Source: a bacterium (lineage in GTDB: Bacteria; Joyebacterota; Joyebacteria; Joyebacterales; Joyebacteraceae). From it: a stretch of 64,000 nucleotides of DNA. The position numbers and the translations under genes are program-made. Below, in pieces: positions 1 through 9,539 of this stretch (positions are counted from its first letter, which is position 1; every line of letters begins with the position of its first letter). The notes under the pieces are model-generated. The model ran no database searches and was not told where the DNA came from. It saw only the letters and a list, made by a program, of their open reading frames with translations. The stretch is taken from assembly GCA_025774935.1 (NCBI GenBank), contig JALGZK010000004.1:189654-253653 (forward strand). The letters are read 5' to 3'.

Positions 1-450
1 CCGACGCGGCGCGTGATCGCGGCCCTTCTCGAGACGAGCCCGAGGCTCTTCAGGCTCCGCGGCGTCGAGCGCGTGCACTACGAGGGGGCGAGGTACATCC
101 TCAGGCATCCGGAGTTCTCGCACAGCGCGGCGTTCATCGGGGAGATCTTCGACGACGAGGAAGCGCTGGCGGAGCTCGTGAAGGGGCGCGCCGAGCGCGG
201 AGGTGTCTCCGTGACGATCGGCGAGGAGAACCCTAAGAAGGAGATGAAACGGATGTCGCTCGTGGTCGGGTCGTACCGCATCGGCGGGACGTTCGGCCAG
301 ATGGGCGTAATCGGTCCGACGCGGATGAGGTACGGTAGGCTCGTCGGTCTGGTCGACTACATCTCGGAGATCATGGACGAGCTCTTCTCCGAGGGCGGCC
401 GCAGGACGAGGCGGTCGTCGGACGAGGCCGCTGACGGAGATCGCGGATGA
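1..450 (+). CDS. hrcA: Heat-inducible transcription repressor HrcA, C-terminal part (5' end outside window)
   Basis: The reading frame is open from base 1 and encodes the last 149 residues of HrcA, the repressor that binds CIRCE operators upstream of class I heat-shock genes and whose activity depends on GroEL. The signature near the C-terminus, GVIGPTRMRY followed by LVGLVDYISEIM, is the conserved HrcA dimerisation segment. The N-terminal winged-helix DNA-binding domain lies left of the window. The TGA stop overlaps the grpE ATG (ATGA at 447-450), so the two are translationally coupled in the usual hrcA-grpE-dnaK-dnaJ order. The last 20 or so residues are Arg/Asp-rich and look unstructured. 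The family assignment is firm; full length cannot be judged. Confidence 0.93.
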   Translation, partial: PTRRVIAALLETSPRLFRLRGVERVHYEGARYILRHPEFSHSAAFIGEIFDDEEALAELVKGRAERGGVSVTIGEENPKKEMKRMSLVVGSYRIGGTFGQMGVIGPTRMRYGRLVGLVDYISEIMDELFSEGGRRTRRSSDEAADGDRG

Positions 451-1025
451 GGAAGAGGGAAGGACGCAGGAAGCACGGGTCCGACGCGCTCGAACGCTCG
501 ACCACGCGGCGTCCCGGCCGGGAAGTCGAACGCGGCGGGCAGGACGACGAGGTGAAGGCCGACGACATCGCAATCGAGATCGACGGGCTGCGCGAGGAAC
601 TCACCGAGGTCAACAACAAGTGGCTCAGGGCGCTCGCTGATCTGGACAACTACAAGAAGCGCGTTGACCGCGAGCGCTGCCGCTGGTCTGACGAGTCGCG
701 AGAGACGATCCTCCTCGATCTCCTCGAGGTCGTCGACAACTTCGAGCGCGCGGTCGCCTGCGACGACGCGAGCGCGCCGCCGCCCGACGACCCGTTCCGC
801 GAGGGGGTCGAGATGATCCTCAAACACCTGAAGGACGTCCTCGCGAAGCACGACGTACACGCGCTCGAGGCCTGCGGGACCGAGTTCGACCCGAACGTCC
901 ACGAGGCGGTGAGCCAGGTGGAATCGGAGGAGCACGAACCGAATCAGATTGTGGAAGAGGTTCAGAGAGGCTACATGATGGGAGACAGACTCCTCAGGTG
1001 CTCGCGGGTGATCGTCGCAAAGTAG
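447..1025 (+). CDS. grpE: Nucleotide exchange factor GrpE
   Basis: This 192-residue protein releases ADP from DnaK during the chaperone cycle. Residues 1-40 are charged and probably disordered; about 40-80 form the long coiled-coil helix (IDGLREELTEVNNKWLRALADLDNYKKR), where LADLDNYKKR is the strongly conserved GrpE motif. The C-terminal beta domain has the conserved stretch GTEFDPNVHEAVSQVESEEH and ends GYMMGDRLLRCSRVIVAK. Length is typical. The start codon is fixed by the ATGA overlap with hrcA. It lies 103 nt upstream of dnaK in the same operon and should be heat-induced through HrcA, but any CIRCE element is outside the window. Confidence 0.97.
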   Translation: MRKREGRRKHGSDALERSTTRRPGREVERGGQDDEVKADDIAIEIDGLREELTEVNNKWLRALADLDNYKKRVDRERCRWSDESRETILLDLLEVVDNFERAVACDDASAPPPDDPFREGVEMILKHLKDVLAKHDVHALEACGTEFDPNVHEAVSQVESEEHEPNQIVEEVQRGYMMGDRLLRCSRVIVAK

Positions 1026-1128
1026 GCGACACCGCCCGCTCTCGGGGCCGGCGCGACGAGCGCCCGATACGCCCCTCCTGAGGACGCGAAGGCCCACGCG
1101 TGAGTGAGGGCAGAGAGGAAGTGGGAGA

Positions 1129-3069
1129 ATGAGCAAGGTCATCGGAATCGATCTGGGAACGACCAATTCGTGCGTCGCCGTCATGGAGGGCGGCGAGTCG
1201 ACAGTCATCCCGAGCCCCGAGGGGCAGAGGACGACGCCGTCCGTCGTTGCGTTCACGAAGGCGGGGGAGAGGCTGGTCGGCCAGGTCGCGAAGCGTCAGG
1301 CGGTCACGAACCCGGAGAACACGATCTTCTCGATCAAGCGGTTCATGGGGAGGCGGTACGAGGAAGTGGGCGAGGAGATCGGGCTCGTTCCGTACAAGGT
1401 CATCAAGCACGACAACGGCGAGGTCCGCATCGAGGCTCAGGGCAAGCAGTACGCTCCGCCCGAGATCTCGGCGATGATCCTCCAGGCGATGAAGAAGACG
1501 GCGGAGGAGTACTTGGGTGAGACGGTCACGCAGGCGGTGATCACGGTGCCCGCGTACTTCAACGACGCCCAGCGCCAGGCGACCAAGGACGCCGGCAAGG
1601 TCGCCGGGCTCGAGGTCCTTCGCATCATCAACGAGCCGACGGCGGCGTCGCTCGCCTACGGACTCGAGAAGAAGGGACAGGAGAAGATCGCGGTCTACGA
1701 CTTCGGCGGCGGCACGTTCGACATCTCGATCCTCGAGATCGACGAGGGTCTCGTGAAGGTCCTCGCGACGAACGGCGACACCCATCTGGGCGGCGACAAT
1801 CTCGACCAGCGCGTGATCGACTGGATCGCCGACGAGTTCAAGAGCGAGAACGGGATTGATCTCCGCGTCGACTCGATGGCGCTCCAGCGCCTCAAGGAAG
1901 CGGCGGAGAAGGCGAAGATCGAGCTCTCCTCGGCGCTCGAGACCGACATCAACCTGCCGTTCATCACGGCGGACCAGTCGGGTCCCAAGCATCTCACGAT
2001 GAAGCTCACGAGAGCGAAGCTCGAGTCGCTGGTCGACGACCTGGTCGAACGCACTGTCGGACCGTGCAAGCAGGCGCTGACCGACGCGAAGCTCTCCGCG
2101 GGAGACATCGACGAGGTAGTCCTCGTCGGCGGCACGACCAGGATGCCCGCGGTCCAGGCGAAGGTGAAGTCGATCTTCGGGAAGGACCCGCACAAGGGCG
2201 TGAACCCTGACGAGGTCGTCGCGGTCGGCGCCGCGATCCAGGGAGCGATCCTCGCCGGCGAGTCGGACGTCCAGGACGTATTGCTGCTCGACGTGACACC
2301 GCTCTCGCTCGGCATCGAGACCCTGGGCGGGGTCATGACGAAGCTCATCGAGCGGAACACGACGATCCCGACGAAGAAGAGTCAGATCTTCTCGACGGCG
2401 GCCGACAACCAGCCTGCGGTCTCGATCCACGTGCTCCAGGGCGAGAGGTCGATGGCGTCCCAGAACCGGACGCTCGGCAAGTTCGATCTCGTCGGGATCC
2501 CGCCGGCACCGCGCGGCATGCCGCAGATCGATGTGACGTTCGACATCGACGCGAACGGGATCGTCCACGTCTCGGCGAAGGACCTCGGAACCGGCAAGGA
2601 GCAGAAGATCCGGATCGAGGTCTCGAGCGGCCTCTCCGACACCGAGATCGACAAGATGGTGAAGGAGGCGGACGAGCACAAAGCCGAGGACGAGGCGAAG
2701 AAGAAGGAAGTCGAGCTCCGCAATCAGGCCGACAGCTTGATCTACACGACCGAGAAGGCGGTGAAGGAGCACGGCGAGTCTCTCGACGCGGCTGACCGCT
2801 CCACCATCGAGGCAGCGATCGAGAAGCTCAGGACGTCGCTCAAGGACGGGGACTCCGCGAGCATCGAGAACGACATGCAAGCTCTCGAGCAGGCGTCGCA
2901 CAAACTCGCGGAGAAGATGTACGCCGGCGCGCAGTCGGGCGCGCAGGCCGGACCCGAGGCGCAGACCGCGGGCACGGGTCCTGGTGCGGCACCGGGCGCG
3001 GGCGGCACTCCCGGCAATGGTGACGACGACGTCGTCGACGCCGACTACGAGGTCGTGGACGACGACTAG
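1129..3069 (+). CDS. dnaK: Chaperone DnaK (Hsp70)
   Basis: The 646-residue Hsp70 binds exposed hydrophobic peptides in an ATP-controlled cycle with DnaJ and GrpE in the cytoplasm. The N-terminus [13 protein letters not shown] is the Hsp70 phosphate-1 motif, [14 protein letters not shown] the second signature, and [14 protein letters not shown] the third. The interdomain linker [16 protein letters not shown] and the beta substrate domain follow. The C-terminal tail is Gly/Ala/Gln-rich and ends [15 protein letters not shown], close to the usual bacterial DnaK terminus. Length is normal. It is the third gene of the hrcA-grpE-dnaK-dnaJ operon and is separated from dnaJ by 113 nt that hold a hairpin. 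Confidence 0.99.
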   Translation: MSKVIGIDLGTTNSCVAVMEGGESTVIPSPEGQRTTPSVVAFTKAGERLVGQVAKRQAVTNPENTIFSIKRFMGRRYEEVGEEIGLVPYKVIKHDNGEVRIEAQGKQYAPPEISAMILQAMKKTAEEYLGETVTQAVITVPAYFNDAQRQATKDAGKVAGLEVLRIINEPTAASLAYGLEKKGQEKIAVYDFGGGTFDISILEIDEGLVKVLATNGDTHLGGDNLDQRVIDWIADEFKSENGIDLRVDSMALQRLKEAAEKAKIELSSALETDINLPFITADQSGPKHLTMKLTRAKLESLVDDLVERTVGPCKQALTDAKLSAGDIDEVVLVGGTTRMPAVQAKVKSIFGKDPHKGVNPDEVVAVGAAIQGAILAGESDVQDVLLLDVTPLSLGIETLGGVMTKLIERNTTIPTKKSQIFSTAADNQPAVSIHVLQGERSMASQNRTLGKFDLVGIPPAPRGMPQIDVTFDIDANGIVHVSAKDLGTGKEQKIRIEVSSGLSDTEIDKMVKEADEHKAEDEAKKKEVELRNQADSLIYTTEKAVKEHGESLDAADRSTIEAAIEKLRTSLKDGDSASIENDMQALEQASHKLAEKMYAGAQSGAQAGPEAQTAGTGPGAAPGAGGTPGNGDDDVVDADYEVVDDD

Positions 3070-3142
3070 AGAAGTACTGACGGAGCGCCGGGCGCAGGGA
3101 CGCGAGCGGCGCTCCATCGACACTCGCACGATGACCGGAACG

Positions 3143-3162
3143 GCAGGGCTTCCCGGCCCTGC
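3143..3162 (+). other. Hairpin between dnaK and dnaJ
   Basis: A perfect 7-bp inverted repeat, GCAGGGC at 3143-3149 and GCCCTGC at 3156-3162, encloses a six-base loop. No T-run follows, so it is unlikely to end transcription fully. Intercistronic hairpins of this kind often adjust dnaK:dnaJ expression by mRNA processing or 3' end protection. That role is inference; the structure is seen directly. Confidence 0.45.
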
Positions 3163-3182
3163 TCGAGCGGAGACCTGGACCC

Positions 3183-4310
3183 ATGTCCGGTGACTACTAC
3201 GACGTGCTCGGCGTAAGCAAGGACGCCTCGCCGGACGAGATCAAGAAGGCGTACCGGGACCTCGCGTTCAAGCACCATCCCGACAAGAACCCCGGTGACG
3301 CCGAGGCCGAGGAGAAGTTCAAGGCCGCGACCGAGGCGTTCGAGGTTCTCTCCGACGCTGACAAGAAGGCGCAGTACGACCAGTTCGGCGCCGCCGGGCT
3401 CGGCGCGGGGCAGCAGGGCTTCGCCCACCCCGGCTTCGACATGAACGACGCGCTCCGGACCTTCATGAACGCGTTCGGGGGCGAGAGCATCTTCGACGAG
3501 CTCTTCGGAGGAGCAGGGGTCCGCGACGGGCGCCCGGCGCGGAGGAAGGGCGCGGACATCCGGATCCGCCTCAAGCTCACGCTCGAGGAGATCGCGGAGG
3601 GCGTGAAGAAGAAGATCAAGGTCTCGCGGATGGTCGCGTGCGGGGAGTGCGGAGGCTCCGGCGCGAAGCCCGGCACGACCCCCACCTCGTGCACCGACTG
3701 CGGTGGCTCGGGCCAGGTCGTCCGACAACAGAGCATGGGGATGTTCGGCGCGTTTCAGAGCGTGTCGCCCTGCCCGCGCTGCGCAGGCACAGGCGAGATC
3801 ATCGAGGATCGCTGCGAGAAGTGTAACGGCAGCGGGCTCACGAAGGGGACGGAGGTCGTCGAGGTCACCGTGCCCTCCGGCGTCTCGAGCGGGAACTACA
3901 TCCCGATCGAGGGCGGCGGGAACGCGGGCGCGAGGGGCGGCCCGAATGGCCACCTCATCGTCGTGATCAACGAGCTTCCGCACAAGCTCTTCGAACGCCG
4001 CGCCGACGACGTTCTCCTGGACCTCCCCGTGTCGCTCGACGTGGCGGCCCTCGGGGGGCAGGTCGAGGTTCCGACTCTGAACGGCAAGGCGCGCCTGAAG
4101 ATCCCTGCGGGAACTCCCTCCGGCAAGGTCCTGCGCATGCGCGGGAAGGGCGTCAAGCACCTCCGCGGGCGCGGGGCGGGCGACGAGCTCGTCAGAGTCG
4201 TCGTGTGGGTACCGAAGCGTCCCTCGTCGGAGGAGAAGGACCTCCTGAAGAAGCTCGGGAAGCTCTCTGCAGGCAAGGTCCCGGGGCCTGCGAAGCCCGG
4301 GGCGCACTAG
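3183..4310 (+). CDS. dnaJ: Chaperone DnaJ (Hsp40)
   Basis: The 375-residue co-chaperone stimulates the DnaK ATPase and delivers unfolded clients. The J domain occupies residues 4-68 with the essential HPD at 32-34. A short Gly/Phe segment follows. Four CxxCxGxG zinc motifs ([32 protein letters not shown]) lie at about residues 152-222, and the C-terminal client-binding beta domains end near residue 350. This is a complete type I DnaJ. It follows dnaK on the same strand and is 22 nt upstream of rsmE. Confidence 0.98.
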   Translation: MSGDYYDVLGVSKDASPDEIKKAYRDLAFKHHPDKNPGDAEAEEKFKAATEAFEVLSDADKKAQYDQFGAAGLGAGQQGFAHPGFDMNDALRTFMNAFGGESIFDELFGGAGVRDGRPARRKGADIRIRLKLTLEEIAEGVKKKIKVSRMVACGECGGSGAKPGTTPTSCTDCGGSGQVVRQQSMGMFGAFQSVSPCPRCAGTGEIIEDRCEKCNGSGLTKGTEVVEVTVPSGVSSGNYIPIEGGGNAGARGGPNGHLIVVINELPHKLFERRADDVLLDLPVSLDVAALGGQVEVPTLNGKARLKIPAGTPSGKVLRMRGKGVKHLRGRGAGDELVRVVVWVPKRPSSEEKDLLKKLGKLSAGKVPGPAKPGAH

Positions 4311-4332
4311 CGCGGTCCGTCACGGAGGACGC

Positions 4333-5115
4333 GTGCCGACTCACGAACTCGACGATCCCCAAGCGTGGAAGTACGACACGTATCTCGTTCCGCCCGGCTC
4401 CCTCGGAGACCGGGCGGTCGTTGTCGACGGTCCCGAAGGTCACCACGCCGCCGACGTCGCGCGAATCAGACCGGGCGACGTCGTGAGACTCATCGACGGG
4501 GAGGGGGCCGAGGCGCTCGCCCGAGTCGAACACTCGGAGCACGCTAGGGCGACGCTCGAGGTCCTGGAGGCGCGGATCCGTTCGCGTGAAGAGGGGCTCG
4601 AGCTCGTCGTCGCCCAGGCTCTCCTGAAGAGGAAGGGGTTCGAGGAGACGGTGAGGCGGTGTGCGGAGCTCGGCGTCTCGGAGATCGTCCCGGTCGTGAC
4701 CGAGCGGAGCGTGGCCAGGGCCCCGGGAGGGAGCGGGACCGCGCGCGTCGAGCGATGGCGCGCCGTCGCGCTTGCGGCGGTCAAGCAGTCGAGGGGCGTG
4801 TTCGTCCCGAGGGTCGGAGAGATTCGGTCGCTCGACGAGGTTGGGGAACTCCCCGAGGAAGGCGACCTCGCCCTCGTGGCCTGGGAGGAGGAGAGCGGCA
4901 GGGGGCTCGCTCGCGCGCTCCGCTCCCGCAGAGGTGGGGGACAGGTCTTCCTGGTCGTCGGGCCTGAGGGAGGTCTCGCACCGGGAGAGGTCGAATCGCT
5001 TGTTTCGGCCGGTTTCGTGCCGGTCACCGCAGGTCGACGCGTCCTGAAGGCCGACTGGGCTGCGGCGGCGATAGCGGCCATGGTGTCCTTCGAGGTCGGG
5101 GGACTCCTTCCTTAG
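4333..5115 (+). CDS. rsmE: 16S rRNA (uracil-1498-N3)-methyltransferase RsmE
   Basis: This 260-residue SPOUT-class enzyme methylates N3 of U1498 of 16S rRNA in the small subunit. The N-terminal PUA-like part (AVVVDGPEGHHAADVARIRPGDVVRLIDGEG) is followed by the knot domain with the conserved SAM-binding VGPEGGLAPGE at about residues 208-218 and a terminal GRRVLKADWAAAAIAAM segment. The start is GTG, supported by GGAGGAC a few bases upstream. rsmE directly after dnaJ is a common arrangement in many phyla, which strengthens the call. Confidence 0.95.
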   Translation: MPTHELDDPQAWKYDTYLVPPGSLGDRAVVVDGPEGHHAADVARIRPGDVVRLIDGEGAEALARVEHSEHARATLEVLEARIRSREEGLELVVAQALLKRKGFEETVRRCAELGVSEIVPVVTERSVARAPGGSGTARVERWRAVALAAVKQSRGVFVPRVGEIRSLDEVGELPEEGDLALVAWEEESGRGLARALRSRRGGGQVFLVVGPEGGLAPGEVESLVSAGFVPVTAGRRVLKADWAAAAIAAMVSFEVGGLLP

Positions 5116-5129
5116 ATTCCTCCGGAATC
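5115..5129 (+). terminator. Weak terminator-like hairpin after rsmE
   Basis: A 6-bp inverted repeat, GATTCC at 5115-5120 and GGAATC at 5124-5129, has a three-base loop and a short pyrimidine-rich run after it. It sits between the heat-shock operon and the rpsU promoter, the right place for a terminator, but the stem is short. Confidence 0.35.
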
Positions 5130-5143
5130 GTCCTCTAAACCGG

Positions 5144-5172
5144 TTGACAAGCTCTCCGCGTCAGGCTACCAT
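5144..5172 (+). promoter_or_regulatory. Sigma-70-type promoter for the rpsU operon
   Basis: A consensus -35 TTGACA at 5144-5149 is separated by exactly 17 nt from TACCAT at 5167-5172. Transcription would start near 5180, leaving a leader of about 125 nt before rpsU. The site immediately follows the end of rsmE and would make rpsU-yqeY-nif3-mutS2-dnaG-rpoD a unit separate from the heat-shock operon. Confidence 0.7.
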
Positions 5173-5304
5173 AAAAGGTCTGAGCCATGTCCCGCGCGCG
5201 ACGGACGTGTCTTGCGTCGTTGTGCGCCCGATGGACACGTGTATCGTATCCAGGTGATCGAGTTCATGCGATCGAGCCGGCAGCCCGGAGGGGGGTGGAG
5301 CTGA

Positions 5305-5508
5305 ATGCCGGGAGTCCGAGTCAAGGACGGCGAATCCTTCGAACGCGCCTTGCGCCGCTTCAAGAAGCGGTGCGAGAAGGCGGGCATCCTTTCCGATCTT
5401 CGCAAGCACCAGCACTTCGAGAAGCCGAGCGAGCGCAAGAAGCGCAAGAGGAGCGCCGCGAGGCGGAAGCTTAGGAAGCTCAAGATCAAGCAGCAGAAGC
5501 GCAGGTAA
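5305..5508 (+). CDS. rpsU: 30S ribosomal protein S21
   Basis: The 67-residue basic protein ([20 protein letters not shown], then a Lys/Arg-rich tail ending KQQKRR) is S21, which binds the 30S platform next to the anti-Shine-Dalgarno region and helps start selection. A GGAGGGGGGTGGAG purine tract precedes the ATG. Length matches the family. rpsU leads dnaG and rpoD in many bacteria as the macromolecular-synthesis operon; here three other genes are inserted between them. Confidence 0.96.
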   Translation: MPGVRVKDGESFERALRRFKKRCEKAGILSDLRKHQHFEKPSERKKRKRSAARRKLRKLKIKQQKRR

Positions 5509-5533
5509 CCGAGGCCCGTTTCCAGGAACTGAC

Positions 5534-5992
5534 GTGAGCATCATGGAGCGCCTGGCGCGCGATATGGTGCAGGCCACGAAGGCACGGGACAGCGAACGTC
5601 TCGGAGTCATCAGATACGTGCGTTCGGAGGCCAAGAACCGGGAGATCGAACTCGGTCGCGAACTCAAGGACGAGGACGCGATCGAGGTCCTCGCGCGTGT
5701 CGCGCGGAAGCACCGCGAGGCGATCGAGCAGTTCTCCGAGGGTGGTCGGGACGAACTCGTCGAGCGTGAGAAGAGACAGCTCGCGGTCGTCGAGACGTAC
5801 CTCCCGGAGAAGCTGTCCGAGCAGGAGCTCGCGGAGATCGTCGACGCCGCTGTCGCGGAGGCCGGCGCGGACGGCCCCCGCGGCATGGGTCTCGTGATGA
5901 AGATCGTCATGCCCAAGGTCAAGGGCAGGGCGGACGGGAAGGTCGTGAAGGACCTGGTTCAGAAGAGGCTCTCGGGGTCGGAGGAAGAGTAG
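5534..5992 (+). CDS. yqeY: GatB/YqeY domain protein
   Basis: The 152-residue product consists of the YqeY domain, the helical module also found at the C-terminus of GatB and implicated in tRNA contact. Typical features are the N-terminal helix MERLARDMVQATKARDSERL, the segment AIEQFSEGGRDELVEREKRQ and the motif GMGLVMKIVMPKVKGRADGK near the end. Start is GTG at 5534, with an ATG three codons downstream as an alternative. It sits 25 nt after rpsU, a very common pairing. The cellular function of free-standing YqeY is not settled. Confidence 0.93.
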   Translation: MSIMERLARDMVQATKARDSERLGVIRYVRSEAKNREIELGRELKDEDAIEVLARVARKHREAIEQFSEGGRDELVEREKRQLAVVETYLPEKLSEQELAEIVDAAVAEAGADGPRGMGLVMKIVMPKVKGRADGKVVKDLVQKRLSGSEEE

Positions 5993-6052
5993 TCCGGGCA
6001 GCGCCCGTCACCCCCTGCCATGGGATCCCAACGACTGCGGCTGGAGGAACCG

Positions 6053-7015
6053 ATGAAGCTCAGGAAGCTCTACGACGCATGCGTCACGCACGGCATCTCT
6101 GTCGATCCCAGGGGCAAGGCGAAGGTCAAGAAGTACCTCGCGAAGCAGAAGAAGGCGTACGACGACCTCAAGGAGGACGCCAGAAACCGCTTCGACATGG
6201 AGCGCCTGAACAACCCCTACTCCGACACGCGCATCCTCTTCGGCGATCCTGACACCGACATAAAGGGAGTCCTGGTCGGCGTCGACATGGAGGTCGGCGA
6301 GATCGTCCTCGCGGACCGCCTCCGCGAGAAGGGCGAGCCGATCGACCTCATCTGGGCCCACCATCCCGAGGGCACTGGACTCACGGGCCTGGGCGGCGTC
6401 ATGTCGATGCAGGCCGACATTCTGAGCGGCTTCGGCGTACCCATCAACGCCGCGGAAGGCCTCATGGAGCCCCGGATCAAGGAGGTCGAACGGCGTCTCC
6501 TTCCCACGAACGCAATGCGCGCGGTCGACGCGGCACGCCTCCTGGGCATCCCGATGATCTGCACGCACACCCCTGCCGATAACTGCGTGGCCGACCACCT
6601 CCAGAAGCTGTTCAACCGGAAGAAGCCCGACACCGTGGGCGACGTCCTCAACGCGCTCCGGAAGATCCCGGAGTACGATGAGGCAGAGCTTCACGGCATG
6701 GGGCTGAAGGTCGTCGCCGGGAGCGAGAAGCGAAGCGCCGGTAGGGTCTTCGTCGACATGACCGGCGGGACGAGCGGCTCGGAGAAGGCCTTCGAGAAGC
6801 TCGCGCAGACGTCTGACATCGGCACGATCGTCGCGATGCACATCCCCGAGAAGCACAGGGAAGAAGCGGAGAAGAACCACATCAGCGTGGTCATCGCCGG
6901 ACACATGGCGAGCGACACGCTCGGGATGAACCTCCTCCTCGACGCGGTCGACAAGGCGGCGAAGAAGAAGCTCAAGGTCATCAACTGTTCCGGGTTCAGG
7001 CGGTACAAGCACTAG
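6053..7015 (+). CDS. NIF3-like dinuclear metal-centre protein
   Basis: The 320-residue protein belongs to the Nif3/YbgI family of di-metal proteins; biochemical function is debated (GTP cyclohydrolase I type 2-like or phosphoesterase proposals). The N-terminal metal motif is seen as WAHHPEG with H103 and H104, and the C-terminal motif as GHMASDTLGMN, with Asp where Glu is more usual. The ATG at 6053 is chosen because GGAGGAAC lies just upstream; an in-frame start at 6020 has no such site. An N-terminal region of about 60 residues rich in Lys and Tyr precedes the core. It lies between yqeY and mutS2 on the same strand. Confidence 0.85.
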   Translation: MKLRKLYDACVTHGISVDPRGKAKVKKYLAKQKKAYDDLKEDARNRFDMERLNNPYSDTRILFGDPDTDIKGVLVGVDMEVGEIVLADRLREKGEPIDLIWAHHPEGTGLTGLGGVMSMQADILSGFGVPINAAEGLMEPRIKEVERRLLPTNAMRAVDAARLLGIPMICTHTPADNCVADHLQKLFNRKKPDTVGDVLNALRKIPEYDEAELHGMGLKVVAGSEKRSAGRVFVDMTGGTSGSEKAFEKLAQTSDIGTIVAMHIPEKHREEAEKNHISVVIAGHMASDTLGMNLLLDAVDKAAKKKLKVINCSGFRRYKH

Positions 7016-7057
7016 GGCGACGCGCCCTCCTCTGCGATCACACAAACAGTCCAGCAA

Positions 7058-9454
7058 GTGAGCATGAACAGACACGCGCTCGGCGTCCTCGAGTTCGACA
7101 AGGTCGTGCAGATGCTCGTCGAGCGGACCTCGTTTCCGCCCGGCGCCGAACAGGCCGGTCGTCTCGCTCCGACGGTGCACGTTCCGACGATCAAGGAGGA
7201 GCTGGAGCTCGTCACAGAGGCCCGGGGGGTGCTCGACGAGGGCGGGACGCTCCCGCCGCGTGATCCGCGTGACGTCCGCCCGGCGGTCGGGCGCGCGACC
7301 GTCGAAGGTGCGGCGCTCACCTGCGAGGAGCTCGTCGACGTCGCCCGCACGCTCGCCTCGATCGCGGACGCCCGGTCCGTCTGCTCGGCGCGCCGCGACG
7401 AACGGCCGAGGCTCTGGAGGCTCGCGGACGGGCTCACGCCGCACGACGACATAGCCGACGCGATCGGCGGGGCGATCGACGAGGTCGCCGGCGAGGTAAG
7501 GGACTCGGCGAGCAGAGAGCTCGCAAAGATCAGGCGCGCGATCGGGACGACGAGATCCCGGATCGACGAGAAGCTCCGCTCGATACTCCAGAAGGAGCTC
7601 AAGGGCGACTCGATCCAGGAGCACGCCGTCCACATCAGGAACGGGCGCCACGTCCTGCCCGTCAAGCAGTCGGCGCGGGGGAAGTTCAAGGGGATCGTCC
7701 ACGATCAGTCGTCGAGTGGCGCGACGGTCTTCATCGAGCCCCTCGCAACCGTGTCGCTCAACAACGAGCTCTCGGACCTCGCGGCGGGGGAGAAGAAGGA
7801 GGTCGCCCGGATCCTGAGGGCGCTCACGGCGAGGGTTGGCGAGTGCGCCGGGGACATCGAGACGTCGCTCGCGATCCTTGCGAGGCTCGACGTAGTCAGG
7901 GCAGCGGCGAGGCTCTCGAAGGACCTGGACGCCGTCGAGCCGAAGCTGAACGACCAGGGCCGGCTCGGCATCCGGCACGGGCGACATCCGGTGCTCGTGG
8001 AGGCCGTCGGCGGGGCCGGCGGAGAGGTCGTCCCCCTCGACCTCGGGCTCGGGGACGGCGCGACGACGCTTGTGATTTCGGGGCCGAACGCGGGCGGGAA
8101 GACGGTCGCGCTCAAGACGATAGGCCTCCTGACGCTCATGGCGCAGTCGGGGCTGCACGTTCCCGCGGCACCGGACTCGGAGCTCGCGGTCTTCAGGGAC
8201 GTGTTCGCGGACATCGGGGACGAGCAGTCGATCGAGCAGAGTCTCTCGACCTTCTCCTCGCATCTGAAGGTCATAGGCGAGATCCTCGAGGAGGCCACAG
8301 CCGACACCCTCGTTCTCATCGACGAGATGGGCGCCGGGACCGACCCCGACGAGGGAGCGAGCCTCGCGATCGCGATCCTCGAGGACCTCACGGACCGCAG
8401 GGCGCCCACGATCGCGACGACGCACCTGGGCTCGGTCAAGAGCCACGTGCATAATCACGGCGGAATGCTGAACGGGTCGATGGCGTTCGACCCGGACACG
8501 CTAGAACCGAGCTTCCGCTTCGTTCCGGGGATCCCGGGCGCGAGCCACGCGCTCCAGATCGCCGACTCGCTGGGTCTTCCCGACCCGGTTCTCTCGAGGG
8601 CCCGTGAGCTCAGGCACGAGGACGCGGCGAAGGTCGACGACCTCCTCGCCGATCTCGCGGAGCGGGAACGCCGGCTCGAGACGCAGCTCGCGGAGACCGT
8701 CCGCGAGCACGAGAAGGCGAAGGTCCTCGCGGGCGAGTACGAAGAGAAGCTCGCGGGCGTCAGGGACGAGCGGAAGAAGATCAAGACCGAGGCCCTCGCG
8801 GAGGCGAGGGAGGTCCTCAGGCGGGCGCAGTCTCTCGTCGAGGACACGGTGAAGGAGCTCCGCGCGAAGGAGGCGGCGCGCCAGACCATCAAGGAGGCGC
8901 GCGAGAAGCTCCGCAGGAGGAGGGACGAGGTCGCGCGCGACCTCGAGCGGATGGAGCGCGCCGAGCAGGAAGAGCGCGACGAAGGCGTGAGGCCCCGGGA
9001 GCTCGCGGTAGGGATGAAGGTGCGCATCGCGGGCATGGGGCGAACGGGCGAGCTTGTCGAACTCCCGGACGGCCGAGGCAAGGTTCGGGTGAGAATAAAG
9101 AACGCAACGGTCGAGGTGAGCGGGGACGACCTCAGGGAGGCGGGCGAGGGCGCGGATGCTCCCGAGAGCAGGCGGAAGAGGGTGTCGTACACGGTCGACG
9201 TCGACGACGCTCCCGCCAGCGAGCTTCACCTGCTGGGGATGAGAACCGACGAAGTGGAGAACGCGATCGAGAAGTTCGTCGGCGCGGCACTCCTCCAGGG
9301 CCTCAGGACCGTTCGCATCGTTCACGGAAAGGGGACGGGCGCCTTGCGCGGCAAGACGCACGAGGTGCTTCGCGGCCTTTCGTCCGTCAGGTCATTCAGA
9401 CTCGGCGGCTGGGGAGAGGGCGACACGGGGGTAACGATCGTCGAGCTCGAGTAG
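7058..9454 (+). CDS. mutS2: Endonuclease MutS2
   Basis: This 798-residue MutS paralogue acts against recombination intermediates and, in some bacteria, splits collided ribosomes. It lacks the MutS mismatch-reading domain. The clamp and lever helices precede an ABC-type ATPase with Walker A GPNAGGKTV near residues 342-350 and Walker B VLIDEMGAGTDPDEG near 417-431. A long charged coiled coil (about 510-650) leads to the C-terminal Smr nuclease domain with ELHLLGMRTDEVENAIEKF and HGKGTGALR. The first Smr motif is LHLLG rather than the usual LDLRG. Start is GTG at 7058; a second possible start is ATG at 7064. Confidence 0.95.
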   Translation: MSMNRHALGVLEFDKVVQMLVERTSFPPGAEQAGRLAPTVHVPTIKEELELVTEARGVLDEGGTLPPRDPRDVRPAVGRATVEGAALTCEELVDVARTLASIADARSVCSARRDERPRLWRLADGLTPHDDIADAIGGAIDEVAGEVRDSASRELAKIRRAIGTTRSRIDEKLRSILQKELKGDSIQEHAVHIRNGRHVLPVKQSARGKFKGIVHDQSSSGATVFIEPLATVSLNNELSDLAAGEKKEVARILRALTARVGECAGDIETSLAILARLDVVRAAARLSKDLDAVEPKLNDQGRLGIRHGRHPVLVEAVGGAGGEVVPLDLGLGDGATTLVISGPNAGGKTVALKTIGLLTLMAQSGLHVPAAPDSELAVFRDVFADIGDEQSIEQSLSTFSSHLKVIGEILEEATADTLVLIDEMGAGTDPDEGASLAIAILEDLTDRRAPTIATTHLGSVKSHVHNHGGMLNGSMAFDPDTLEPSFRFVPGIPGASHALQIADSLGLPDPVLSRARELRHEDAAKVDDLLADLAERERRLETQLAETVREHEKAKVLAGEYEEKLAGVRDERKKIKTEALAEAREVLRRAQSLVEDTVKELRAKEAARQTIKEAREKLRRRRDEVARDLERMERAEQEERDEGVRPRELAVGMKVRIAGMGRTGELVELPDGRGKVRVRIKNATVEVSGDDLREAGEGADAPESRRKRVSYTVDVDDAPASELHLLGMRTDEVENAIEKFVGAALLQGLRTVRIVHGKGTGALRGKTHEVLRGLSSVRSFRLGGWGEGDTGVTIVELE

Positions 9455-9539
9455 CTCACGGGAGCCTGCTGTTCCGTCACACGGTTCCGGCTGGTCGCGA
9501 CCCTTCGAGAGACACCCGCCTCCGGGAAAGGATGCAGCG

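Noticed and set aside
994-3129. Minus-strand open frame of 711 codons
   Set aside because: It is the antisense shadow of dnaK, produced by GC-rich codon use; the translation is Arg/Leu/Asp/Val-rich with no domain signature.
5773-5860. Possible mobile-element or prophage signals
   Set aside because: Neither here nor anywhere in the window did I find transposase, integrase or target-site duplications; gene order is conserved housekeeping.
6008-8458. Minus-strand open frame of 816 codons
   Set aside because: Antisense to the NIF3-like gene and mutS2, with no recognisable motif.
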